Assembly (NCBI GenBank): GCA_030765045.1
Contig: CM060972.1
Span: 4,724,905 to 4,788,904 of the forward strand
Direction of reading: 5' to 3'
Origin: Tenodera sinensis
Lineage: Eukaryota > Arthropoda > Insecta > Mantodea > Mantidae
Length of the DNA stretch: 64,000 nucleotides
A model generated the notes under the pieces. The model searched no databases and was not told where the DNA came from. It saw only the letters and a program-made list of their open reading frames with translations. Position numbers and translations under genes: made by a program. Below are positions 1 through 13,600 of this stretch, piece by piece; within the stretch, counting starts at the first letter, position 1; every line of letters starts with the position of its first letter.

Positions 1-132
1 GCGTGTGTGTGTGGGTGTGTGTGTGTTTGTGTGTGTGCGCGTGTGTTTGTGTGTGTGTGCGTGTGTTTGTGTGTGTGTGTGCGTGTGTTAGCGTGTGCGT
101 GTGTGTGGGTGGGTGTGCGTGTGTGTGTGTGC

Positions 133-172
<40 letters not shown>

Positions 173-186
173 GCGTGTGTGTGTGC
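1..186. repeat. (GT)n microsatellite
   Basis: An almost pure GT dinucleotide tract with scattered GC, GGGT and TTAG interruptions. The open frames across it are low-complexity Cys/Val and are not genes. Confidence 0.95.
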
Positions 187-1462
187 CGTCAGTGTGAGAG
201 AACTGTAGCTGCCTATAGAAACATTTTGGGACATTTAACATCATGGAGAAATTGTGGTGAGAAGTAGTTTTAGTGAGTGTCATCATCAAAGTCAGGAGTT
301 TGTTAGACAGAGAGAACTGAAAGACAGTTAAGTACATGTAAAGGCTACGAGAACACAGAACAGCTGCGAGTTGTAAGATCATGAAGGACTGTAGATTGTG
401 TGAATGACAGTAAAAAACAACTGTGTTTTGTGCTTCAGTTTTAAAAGAAAAATAAAGTGACAGGAAAAGTACTGAACTTTGTTGTCATTTTGTCACACTG
501 GGTCAGGAGTGGGATGAATCAATTTGTTTTCTTCCAGTAGTTGGTAATACAATAGGGAAAAGATCTGTAACCTAATGGCCATAACAATAACAATGAAATA
601 GACAACACTGATGGTGGAAAAAATTGATTTGCGAAACATGTTTGGAATTGGAATATAATGCACAATCACAAAAGATAAGTACAGTTTTAGTCACTAATAT
701 CTATTAATATTTAATTTATAATTTTTTTATAATCATTTCAAACCATCTACAGAACACATTAAGCAACCCACTGCATCTATATTCACTATAAGTGTTTTTT
801 GGTGCAAAATCACATTTTTTATGGAAATTTGTTTATAGAAGTAGAGAAAGAGATGTGAATATATATAAAGATAATTAAAAAAAGAAATAATACAGGATAG
901 AGCAAAGCTATGAAAGTCAACTCAAAATTTTGAAGGTTTCCAGTTGAAAAAAAGAAGAAAACTACAATTTGGACAGAAGAAAGAAGAAGAAATCACAGTG
1001 ATAGGATAAAGAAATATTAGAAAGATAAAAAGGAAAAGGAAAAGAAGTGAATACAAGAATTGCTCATTTAAATATATAAGATATTTCTTCTGTCTATATG
1101 TATATGACTGTAAGGATCCTAAACAGCTAGACCAATTTTTATGAACTTTTGCGTGTGTGATAAATATGATTCGAGAATAGTTTAGATTCACAATTTGACT
1201 CAATATAACGTGTTCTTTTTAATTAATTAATTTGTGTTGTTCACATAACATATGATCTTTGGATAGTTTAGCTTCACAATCAGATCCATAAGCAGCGTTG
1301 CAAATACGTTGTAGAATCTGTAGCATCTGTCGGGTCTGCTAGATAATTAGAACTTATTTATAATTTAAATTGCTTCACTGTCAGTAGCTTCAGTTTTTAG
1401 CTATACAGGTTTGCAATTGCTCATGGGTGGAACAAGAAAGCAGTTCTACTGTAGAGACTTAC
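187..1462. other. intron, no gene seen
   Basis: AT-rich intronic sequence downstream of TRAPPC11 exon 11 on the minus strand. I see no exon of the missing C-terminal half and no recognisable transposon here. A short stretch near 1370-1405 faintly resembles the Penelope terminal repeat seen at 46.28 kb, but is too degraded to call. Confidence 0.5.
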
Positions 1463-1665
1463 CTGACGAACACCTCTATCTCTACTTGCTCATCTGCCTT
1501 GTATTCTCCGAGAGTGAAACGTGCTTTGCTTTCCACACATGGCATAATGTTACTCATATCAACAGCCACAGACAGAGGTTCAGCATTCACTGCAGCCACC
1601 CACAACTCTCTGGCATGGCTACAGTCTTCTTGTGGAACGTCCGGTTCTGGATCAGGCACACTTTT
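1463..1665 (-). CDS. TRAPPC11: TRAPPC11 exon 11
   Basis: Residues about 542-608. Begins after a CAG acceptor with [10 protein letters not shown] and ends at VEIEVFV plus two bases before a GTAAGT donor (phase 2). It is the last exon inside the window. The reading joins in phase with exon 10 (NKILK then KSVPDPEPD), as in vertebrate TRAPPC11, where the same junction leads from the foie-gras region into the beta-rich C-terminal half. Confidence 0.93.
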
Positions 1666-4600
1666 CTGCAACAATTATTGTGCTCATATTCTGTTTGGCA
1701 TAATTGCTACTTGATGACTATACTGTCTAGGATAGGTTTTCCATTGCTTTAGATTGTTTCCAGTTAACTCTACCAAATATGGGGTAAACAGTGTATTACA
1801 TAGTGCCACCAAAATATGTTGTTAGCTAATGCTGGATTTCTGACAATGAAGTCATTAATCCTCTTGCTCTCCAATATTTTTCACAATAATATTGAAGAGA
1901 GCAATAGCAGTAATAGTAACCGTTTTTTAGAGAGCACCATATTTTTATGTTTTGGCGGTCACATCGCTCTCTCACAACCCCCAGAATGTCTGGAGGACCA
2001 CACCTGTCATTGGTTTACGGGTCTCACCGACCTGACCGGGAGAATTATCAAAATAAATCCACCGACCATATCCTCTGATTACCAATCAGAGGACGTATTA
2101 CATGGCATGACAGGTCAGCATGTTGGAGTTAAGATTTTATAGAGAAATTAGAGAAAAGGAGAGGTTGGAAAAATAAAGACTCCCTAGCCCTCGGGAACCC
2201 TAACAGCATCGGGGTCGGAAGAGAACAAGAGATGACCAAGGTAAGGTCAGATAGGAAAGTTACAGTGAGGAGCAAGACACCAGTAAGTGGAAGTAATGTT
2301 CTGCTCAGCTTGGGTACCTTGTGGTCGCTGTTCACATATCCCCTAGACGGAGACCCCTGAGGCCTCTTATATGATATCAACTTATCTTGGTTCAAAAACA
2401 AACTGTTCAAATATCTACTCGAGCAAGACTGTAACTTGCAATAAGCAGACAACAGAAAATCTCTTGTCGCCCTTTCTGAAATATATTAATCACACACACA
2501 AATAAAATAGGTTTAAAAGAAGATATAAATATTGTTTTTCTTCTCTACTTGTATACATACTCTTTTATATGTATTTATTCAATGAACGAGTATTGTCCGT
2601 AAAATAAGGTTCCCAAGGATCTGCAGTCGTGAGGAACACTGTTACAGGAGATCCAGCAACACTGGTGTGTAGCTTGGTTCTCCCTCTCCCAGTACCCTGT
2701 CCTGCGAGCTGTCAGCAACGCTCAGTCTTGGCTTGCTAGCTGTCAGAAATGGAGCTTCTGCTCGCTTCTTCTGCCGAGAGCAAATTGCACTTAGTGATGT
2801 ATTTTTTATGTACAAAAAGACTGCACTGGTGGACATTCATTCCCAACTGTGTGAAGTATACAAGAGCAGTGTATGAGCGTATAACACATATGCAAATGGG
2901 GCAGAGAATTCAAAGATGGATGTACAAACATCCATGACGACCAGAGTTCTGGACAGCCATCGGTTTCGGATGAAACGATTGTGAAAGTGGAAGAAGCAAT
3001 GCTGAAAGATCAAAGGGTGATGGTTCAGGAGACCTGCGAGATGATCTCTGATGTCAGCAAGGCCTATATTCATGAAATTTTTACCGTTCATTTAGGGTAT
3101 ACCAAGGTGGGTGAAGGTATGCTCACGAAGGGAGTGCATTTCCATCAGGACAATGCTCGTTTGCACATTGCCCATGTGACAACCAATTTCATCAACAAAT
3201 TTGGATGGGATACTCTCAAGCACCCTCCCTACAGCCCAGACCTAGCCCCAAGTGACTATCATCTCTTCCCTGACTTGAAGAAACACCTGCATGGGACGCA
3301 TTTCAGAACCGGAGAAGAACTGAAAGAAACTGTTTTAAGCTATCTTTGCCGCACGGCGGGAGTGTTCTACGATGCAGGCATACAAAACATGGTACACCAC
3401 ATGCAAAAATTCATTGATCAGAATGGCGATTATGTTGATAAATAGGAAGTCTAAGCTTTCCAAAAATGTATTACTCAATGTCAATAAATATGTTTTTCAT
3501 TGTGAAAAAAAATTGGGAACCTTCTTTTACGGTCAACCCTCGTAAGTTGCTTACAGCCTCACTGGTAAGGGGCAGTCCCTACCTGAAGCAATATGCTCAC
3601 TGGGACCTTATATGTAAATATTAATAATAAACAAAAATACTTAGTAGGTAGAAAAGGTGAAAGGGTGTCTGTAAGCGTTCATGTGCATGTCTGTGTGTGT
3701 GCATGCATGTCTGTGCGTGTGCATGCATGTCTGTGTGCATGTGCACATGGGTATGCATATCTCTGCATGTACACACACACACACACATGCATACGTGTGT
3801 GTGAACAGCATAACTCAAAAACAAAAAGGTGGTTAAATACCGAACTTGGTAGTTAAGTTTAGCATCTTCCAAAAATGTGACAAGAAGAAACTGCCCCCCC
3901 CCCCCCCCACCCCATTTCAAACTACCCCTTTTACATGCAAAAACTCTCAAAAGCTCCTTAAAGTTACTGTGTGAATTTACGCTCCACTGCAAAATATTTA
4001 AACAAAATGTATGTGCAACTGCTTACACGTTTGGTCCGGTAAGTGTGCAATTCTCTTTAATTTTTAGTATACTCGATTTAAAAGGGACTAATGTGCTTTA
4101 TGCAAGCACGTACCTACGTCTAAGAAAAGGAATTTTGCATAACATGATGCAATTACTCCAACAAGTTTTAACAAGGATCTTATGAGCGCCAAAGAACTTG
4201 AGTTTGTGAAATTTGCAATACGAAGTTTCCGACAAGATGCACGTGAGTACGTGCGAAAGATATCAAAATATTTCAAGAAATGTAGGTAAACAAATCTGAC
4301 ACTGGTGTTCGTGCCCACAGTGACAGACTAACCATTATTTACGTAGTAGCTTTAGAAACAAAAAATGGCCATACTGTTAATAACTAACATTTATTAGCAG
4401 TAACAAGTATGTAATAACATTGGGATAAATTTGAAATAAGAGTTTAGAGCAAGAATTCAATACCTGTAGTCAGGCTTCACATTTTTTGCAGCTTCGACAA
4501 AAAAAAAAACAAAAAACAATTGCATGCAATTAAGTAAACATTCTGCGATCTACACAGATATTCAAGGAAAGTAAACACAGCTAATGCAATGTTGCCAGTT

Positions 4601-7600
4601 CTACAAGAATCAAGAAAGCAACAAATTATGGGTTTTTTAAACTGAATTTACACAAAAACCATTGAATCTGTTGAAGTACTCCATAGGAAAAAGTTGTCGT
4701 TTATTCAATTGCCTATGAATAGAGTCATAAATCAAGAAGCTTTAATCAATAATAATTCAGCCAGGAGATGATACATTTTTTTGATAAAAATATTTGTTTC
4801 TAGAAAACTATAAACTTTTCAGCTTTTTGGTATTAGACTTTCTTGTTACTCACAAAGAGAAATTCACTGTTAAAGTCTGGCGGATTATTTCACTTCCACC
4901 TTGTATTACATAGTTTACAATGTGCTGTAATTTATTATTGCACAAATGTTTCCCATCATCTCCGCGGGATCAACTTTTGTCACTTCTAAGCTCACATTTT
5001 GGTACACAGGGGAATAGTTATAATGTGGGACTAAAGCATGTCCCCCCAACAACCACATTATTTTGGGATTCCACTGTACATACATGCACATAAGTGAGAA
5101 AATAGAACATATAGCAAAGAAGCCTCCTATACCTTTAATATTTTGTTAAAGTTGTTATAAATTCTGGTCTTTTGTTCTGACGTAAGATGTGAATTGCTGC
5201 CCAATGCTTCCAGTGCTAAGATAATGTAGTCCTTAATACTTGCAGAAAGATATGCGCAGCTAATAGCGCGCAGCACTAAGTTAGTCAAAAGGGACCACCA
5301 TTTCTCACAACGATAATCCCACAGCATGTGTGTCAGCAATCTACGAAAAAAGTAAACATTCAATTACACATGGCAATTGGCAAACCTCAAAATGAACATC
5401 AATTTAATCAAGTAAGCAAACATTTTAAAATATGTTTTGTATTAAAGGAGCTGTTCTAATAAAATTAAGTTAGTGATAAAAGAACAGATAAAATTCATGC
5501 AGATTATTATCATTCATCCACATCAATGTACAAGATGGTTCTCAAGCTGTATTATCAACAATGGAGGAAACTGGCCTATGAAGCATGTTCTAGGAAATTT
5601 AAAAAGTGAATGTTGTTTTGTATTATTAATCAACTCAATTTCTACTTTTACTGAATTTTTAAATCTGATTCTATCTTTCCAAACATTAAAAGATTAACTA
5701 CGGTAACCCACTCTCACCATTCCTAGCAGATCTATTTATGAGCCACCTGCAAACACATATTACAACTTACTTCCCATACATTTTCAAAGTATGGCACAGA
5801 TATATTGACAACATTTTTGCAATAGCCTCAAACAGGTTCATAGAAGTTTTCATAAGTTTACTCAATGTATAAAATCAGTTAATAAAATTCACAATGAAAG
5901 TGGAAAAAGAAGTCATGCTACCTTTCTTAGACCCGTAAATAATCAGAGCTCAAAAATAAATAAAATTTGGTAAATACAGGAAACCTACATACTAAACAGA
6001 AATACACAGAGAACAATACGAGGGCCAATATTTATATTTTGAACCTGATAATAAAAAACACAGTAATTTGTCATTGAAAATTTGTTTGTTTTTCAAAATA
6101 TTCTTTATGATCAATACACTTTTGTATGCCTTCGAATCATTTGTCATAGTATTTTATCCAATCTGCTTGAGACACCTCCAAAACATGGTTTTTGAATGCA
6201 TCAATGACCTCTTCTACTGACAAAAATTGTTGTCCATACATTTTACTCTTGACCTTCAGGAACAAAAAGAACTCATTGTGTGCTAAATCAGAACTGTACG
6301 GCAGATAAGTGATCAATCTGACTTCTGGTGTACAAATGGTTGTATACCATTCAGAATTGACTGTTTTACATTCCTCTAAAGGCGCTATTGCCACATGACT
6401 AGTTTTTCTAAAAAACACAGGCAACCATTTATTTCAAAGTGCTTCAAGCACGAACAACTTTTGTTAGATTTGGTTCATCTTGAAACACCTATGCAAATGA
6501 CTGCTGTTTAATTTCCAGCTCGCGGACATAGATTCATGATTCGTCTCCTTTTACAATCTTATGTATGTCTTTTGAAGCACCACCATTCTAGATCTTGAGC
6601 ATTTGTGTACACCATTCGACACACGCATCTTTTTGAGATTGTGTCAAATGTGGGATTCAAAGAGAGCAAATCTTTTTCACAGCTAAATGTTCCTGCAATA
6701 TTTTGCATATGCTGGTGGAACTAATGCCTACAGTTGCCTCCAACTCACAGTGTGTCACATGACGATCTTGAATCATCAGTTTTTGCACAGCATCAATGTT
6801 TTCTGGTACGAGAACTGATGTTGGAAGACCTTCAGCAATTTCATCACAGAGGGAACAGTGCCCACGATTAAACTTCTTACACCAGCTTTAGAGGTAGAAC
6901 TGGGACTGAGAAATTAATGCCACAGCCAGTATCTGAACCACAGACCCTCCACTTACCAGGTGGGTGCTCTAACCATTAAGCTTCCAGAATGACACTGAAT
7001 TCACCAACAATTCGTAGGCAGGTTGTCACAGTAGCTTAATGATTAGAGCACCTGCTTAGTAAGTGGAGGGTCTGTGATACAGATCCTGGTTGTAGCAATG
7101 AATTTTTCAGTTCCGGTTCTATCTCTTAAACATTGCCCACACACAGCTTGCATGTTTAAAAAAACACCACAGTAAGATAATCCTCTATTGACAACATATC
7201 TGAAGTAGATTATGGTAAAAAATGTCCAACTTTCCAGTGGAAATGCCAGATGGCACTTACAACAATAACCATTGCCAAAGTTCAAAATATAAATAGTGAC
7301 CCTCGTAACACACAAGCATGCAATACTAAGCAGTTTAACACATAGACTGATTGGTATACACCCCCTGAATAATCAAGAATATCAACTGGAGTTTCAACAC
7401 AGCTGAAAACAACGGTTCAATAAATAATACAAAAGAAATTCATCAAAAACACTACAAATCTCATAAAGAAAGAAAAACAGTTGAAGTTCACGAAATTCAT
7501 GTATCACCTAAGAACATTTTCATGAAACACAACATCAGCTTAGCGGCACAGAACAAATACAGCATAGAAACATTACTTTGCAGTAAGCGAAAAGATCCCA

Positions 7601-10600
7601 TACCCCACTCCAAACTTCACAAATGAAGTATGGTATAACTCTATGGGGAATATTTTAACTAAAGAGGTATTAAAAATATTCAAACTGCAGAAAAAGGCAA
7701 TCAGAATAATTGGGAACCTAGAAAGGAAGCATACTTGTAAGGAGATATTCAACAAATGTAAAACACAAACTGTTCCATGTAACACGTGATCCAAAACACT
7801 GTGAACCTATTGTGCTTTGTTTTGTCTGTATAGGTCCTCCGCGCTCGTCGCTGACTGCCACTGTCATAGAACAGTGCGGATAAAACCATACAGCATTTTT
7901 AAAACTGCTTTTAAAAGTTTTACTTACCAATATAATTATAGCACCGTTGTTGTCCATACACCTCTTTAGGACATTATCCATCACTCGCCGTAGTTCACGT
8001 TGAGAAATGCTGGCAATTTTCTGATGGATATTTTGTTTCAATTCTTCCAGGGTGTGTGGGTTTGTCTTGTACACTTTATGCTTCCAGTTACTCCAGAGAT
8101 GAAATCGCTAGGGGTTATGTCGGGGGACCGAGGGGCCCGCAAATTTCTACTAATAATTCTGTCCTGAAACCCACTTTCAATTGTTCCCATTGAAAGATTG
8201 GCCGTATGAGCTGTTCTAGAGTCTTGTTGAAAAAAGGCAAAATCACACTCCCTGTTGGTTAATTCTCTAAAAAAAGGGTGCAAAATTGTATTCACGTATG
8301 TATAGGCATCAACTGTTGACTCAAAAAAAAAAAAAAAAACGGGCCTATAACTCTTTCTCCACTAATGGCGCACCATACATCTGGCAAGATGACTGAGTTA
8401 ACACATACAAATCATAAATAAATGCAAATGCTGAGCCATAATACACTTTGTGACTAAGTACAGGAGTAAATAATAAAGGACACTGGTAATAATGCAGCCG
8501 CACAATATCAAGTCAACTCAACACTGATTGTGAGCAGAGTAGAGAAAAACAAGTGATGTTCGTGACCTTGTGTATATCAGTTGCTGATGACATGTTCCTG
8601 TGTGTGCAGTGGAAAAACACCGTGTAGCAGTTCACATGTATTTGGATCTCTTTGTATATATGTATATGAAAGCATAAAACATGTATTAACTAGCAGAAAA
8701 ACACCCAAAAATAGTCATATGCACTTACTGAACCAAGCATGATAACTACAGAGATGCACTTAGGAGAACACTAAACAATCGCTCAAGAGAAAGTAATGCT
8801 ACAGAAAATTACAACGCCCTACCTACCCTACCTAGAGAAATAAGTCATAGAATCAGGGAAGTGTGTTTAAATCAATAAAGAAATATTTAGTAGAAAATGC
8901 ATTCTATAGCGTAGAAGAATTTAAACATAGCTTATACTGTAAAAAAGGTGTAATTGTTGTACATAAGATCTGTAAAAAAAGATTATTGATATAAGGGTGT
9001 AATATTGTTATATTTGATAATGCAATGCCAAACCACTATAACTTTTATAGTAACTTTTCATAGACATGTAACTTTTGACGAATTATATGCAATATGAGCA
9101 TATTGATGAAATAAACTGCACTAAGCAAAACCACAAAACAAAAAGGCTGGAATCTCCCAAAATCAACTCTTCTGATTGTAATAAATATACAGGTGTTTAA
9201 AAAAAGTGTCTGATATTGCAAAAGTAATTGGGATTGGTCAAAACTAGAATAAATGTTACTATAAACATATGTGCGGAACAAATACTTATTGAGATACGAG
9301 TCATTTTAGAAAAATGTGCAATGTATGCACATTTTCGATAGGTATGGCATATACCAATGTCTTTAAATGTACCTATAGCCAGAAAACTAATGGATTGAGG
9401 TCCGACAAATGGGGAGGCCATGATACTGGATCTCCTCAACCAATCCATTATCCATTAAATGCTTCATTTAAGTGTTGTCGCACAATGCATACAAAATAGG
9501 GTGGTGCCCCATCATGCATAAACCACATGCATCATTTTTCCACAAGCACAACTCCTCCAAAAGCATGGGTAACTCATCGCACAGGAATCAATGATACACA
9601 GCACCTGTTAATCTGTTCAGTAAAATGTATGATCCTAGGAGTCTGTCACGCACAATTCCTGCCACACATTGAGACTAAAGCAATCCTGATACTTAAACCA
9701 AACATTTGATGGACAATGGATTGGTCGAGGAGTTTTGACCAAGTATTACAATATTGGACACTTTTTTTAAACACTCTGTATATAGTCAAGACAAAAAGAA
9801 ATCTGCAAACTAAGCTAAAGGAACATATAAGATGCCTAAAATACAAACAAATGGACAAATTATGCAAAGGACTTAATACGTAGAAACTGATATAATATAT
9901 ACAATTTTGGACTAAATAGGTGTTATTTCTTAAAAGTGTTTAGTATGCCACACAGAAAAGCACAATTTTACTAATTAAAACTTTAGGGTTATTACATGTA
10001 AACAAACATTTATATCTGATTATGTTCTAATTAAATTACTTCCATGTCCAGCAACTGGCAATCATCAAACATATAGGTATACAACAAACCTAAGTTGTCA
10101 AAAACAATTTTCTTAAGTAAATGATAAAGAAACAGAAGTTGAGTGGCTAAACTCATAAATAAATTCACTGTTATAAGTTTCTTTTTTATATATACACTCT
10201 TTATTGTAGTTAAAATTTACTTACGTCAATGCCTTTCCATAGTCCTTTGAACTGTAATATTCCTCCGCCATCTGAACAACTGAAACAAAGTCATTCAGTA
10301 TTATTACAACCTTTGGTTAATTTCATACTAATTATGACACATACATAATATAAAAGTCAAATAAGTGTTTATTTACAAAAAGTCCCTGTTCTTGCAATCT
10401 CTATAATAGATAGTAATTTCTATATCAGAAAAGAAACCTCTGTTTTGATTTTGTCAATGTAGAGCTTATTCCAGTCTGACAGACTTCATTTTGAGATTAA
10501 ACTGTTATTATTAAATGTTTTCTTAACAGCCTCTAGTGTTTTGTGTTGTTTAAAAAATACCACTCCCTCTACACACACGTACTCTCATAGGACGATGAAC

Positions 10601-13600
10601 CAAGGCTAGTGCACCGCATAGACACTAGATGGCAGTTGTGAAGAGAGTGTACAGCACTTGTTTGTTGTTAAGTAGAGAAAGCCATGGACAGCGATGGACT
10701 GCATGATTTTTGTGGAAGGAAGGAGTCAAAAAACGTGTGTGTACACTTTGGGACTTGACATAGATCCAGAGTTGTTCCTTTGGAAATGGAGAAATGTGTG
10801 CACAATGTTTGAGAGGTAGAACTGGAACTTAAAAATTCAATGCCACAGCTGGGATATGAACCATAGACCCTCCGCTTACACAGCTTGTGTATTTAAAAAC
10901 ACCAACAGTAAGTTTGTTGGCATAAATAAATAATAATTACCATCTGAAGGTTATTTAATCTCAGGACATAAAGTACTTGCAACAGTAAATCACCATTGAA
11001 GTAATTGTCTCTGATGTGAGACTGCCTTTGTGGTTTACCGGCAGAAATACGAACTGGTTGGAGAATTCAATGTCATTCTGGCAGGTTGTCACAGCAACTT
11101 AATGGTTAGAGCACCTGCCTGGCATGCAGAGGGTCTGTGGTTCAAATCACAGCTGTGGCATTGCATTTTTAAGTTCAGTTCTACCTCTCAAAAGCATTTA
11201 GATTATTAATTATTTTTTACATTTGGCATAGGAGTTTTGATGTTAATCACTGTCTGGGTTGATTGTTTTTTAATATTTCTTGAATCAATTACATCTCCTT
11301 ACCAACATGCCAAGAGTTGTAACTAGTGTTTAGGCCTGCTCAGATGTTTGTCAAGGCGTCCTATGTAGCCTTATTCCTGCCCTTCCAACTGTTTAACACA
11401 TAAACTGTATAAAATATCTTTCCCTATTCAATTCCTTGTCTAGGGACTATCTCTCTTTTTATGGCAAAATTAAAATATTGCAATTGTTTGGCACAAATTC
11501 TCCTATTCTTTGATAGTACCACTTGCACAAAGCTAATTGCAAAAGTTGCAGAATTTTATTCATTAGCATATTTGCAGCACATGATACCTCCTTTTATTAC
11601 TTCTCTATCAAGTACATAGAGAAAGAACTACATTCCATCCAAAAGTTTGGTATATAGACTTCAATGGAAAAGCACATTTTGAGGCTTTGAATCAAAAAAT
11701 CTGATGTGTTGCACTCACAAGACTTTCTCTACTCTTGTTACTAACCATTCTTACAAACTCATATTCCTATATCTTCCTTGTGTTACTTGAGATAAACATT
11801 TACAGAAATTATGTTATTGCTTATTTCCTTGTAGGTACAAGTGGAATATTAGAATACAGTAGGCTCTCAGCAATAGTCATATCTTTTAAAGCTTTGAGAT
11901 CCCGTTCTCTTTGCACCCTTAACATAAAAAAATAAACAACAATGTTGCATTTCATGAAAGTTTTTAGTTTTCCGAAACTGACACAAATAACAAGGAATAT
12001 CTCTGAAATGGTACACTCTACAAATAAAAAAAAATATATATATATTAACAAGGAATATCTCTGAAATGGTACACTCTACAAATAAAAATATAGATTTAGA
12101 TATAAATTGTGTGTTTTAGCAAGATCTACATTTGTTGTATATAAAGATTTTGTCTACCTCTTACGGTTTACGAGTGATTTAAAAGTCATCCAGAATAAAC
12201 AGGACTACATAGGCTATAGCCAGAAAATTCAAAATATACATTTCATTTATCATAAAAATATCTTAAACATATGTAATTTTAATAAAAATCGTTAGAGCCT
12301 TTTCAAGAAAATCAAAATGTTCCATGTATAGGGTAGTTTAGGGTGGGGCTATTTTCTTCAAAATCGTGTCACATCCTTGAAAGACATTAAACTTAAATAC
12401 CAACTTTGGTTTTTAACCAACTTTTATTTTTTGAGTTATGCTGTCCACAGACTGACTGACAGACACACACACAAAACTTTTTCTAAAAATGCCTTTTTTT
12501 GGATTCAGGAGGTATCAAAACATATATTTCCGGTGAAATCTTGACATCAAATTTTTGGGTGGAATACAATACTTTCTCTACTTACCAGTAGAGAAAGTAA
12601 AAAATTACATGGATAAATACCAAACAAACAATTCAAATCCCAGCTATGGCATTGAATTTTTCAGTCTTTTTCTACCATTCCAACCTTTTCCTACACTCAG
12701 CTATTGTGTGGAAGAACAAGTAATTGCACGAAATTTGATACTTAAATTCAATATTTTCCATGAATTACAAAAATCTGCCACCCCAAAACTATCATTTATA
12801 TATACAATTTTTTTGTTATTATTTCTCAGAAATAACTACAACCATTTTGATTAAATATAATACATTTAAGATATTTAGGACAAAATGTAAATCTTGAACT
12901 TTCTTGAAATACAGGCAATCAGTCAACATGAGCTTTTGCGAGTAAACCAGAACTGTTTTAGCGATATAGGGAATGTGTTGTGGCGCAGGTAAGCCTAATG
13001 CAAGTTAGTACAGCAGTTAGTGTTCCATACCCATGACTTGCCGGTTCTTTACATGTAACTCTAGCAGAGAGTACGCCGGTCCTTGCTTTGCACAGTACCT
13101 TGCCACCACAGAGCCCAGCTCTTCTGAGAATGCACTGTATCTATATGCTTCCCTTTGCCGTGAACCTTTCATCTAAGCTAGAAGTAAAGGTGTTCTTATT
13201 TGCTACATTATTACAAGTTTGCTGTATGTGGAGCAGATTTCATTACTTTAAACATTAAATCACCCAAGAAGAGGTTTACAAATGTTCTTCAAACATGTCC
13301 TGATCAGAAGCAGAAGTGTTAGCTGAGATGATTTATTACTTTAAGTAAATAAACACTTACCCAAATGCCTTCTCATTCTTGGGCAGCGATATGTTTTAAA
13401 CTGGGTAATTGCATTTCCTAGTAAGCTAATAATTATCACCTGGAACAAAAACAAAATGTGAAAGAAACCATTAAGTATTATAATTCTAGTCATTTGAGAG
13501 AAAAGAGTGAATTTTCTATAGTATTTCAGATAGAAGCTCTCTGGAATTATTAGTTTTTAAACAGTTGTAAATTTTGCCCAAAATATTTTTAAAAAATCCT

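Noticed and set aside
4460..4500. Possible extra TRAPPC11 exon on the minus strand near a GTATTG donor
   Set aside because: Exon 10 (phase 0) joins directly to exon 11 (phase 0) with continuous homology, and this stretch has no family match.
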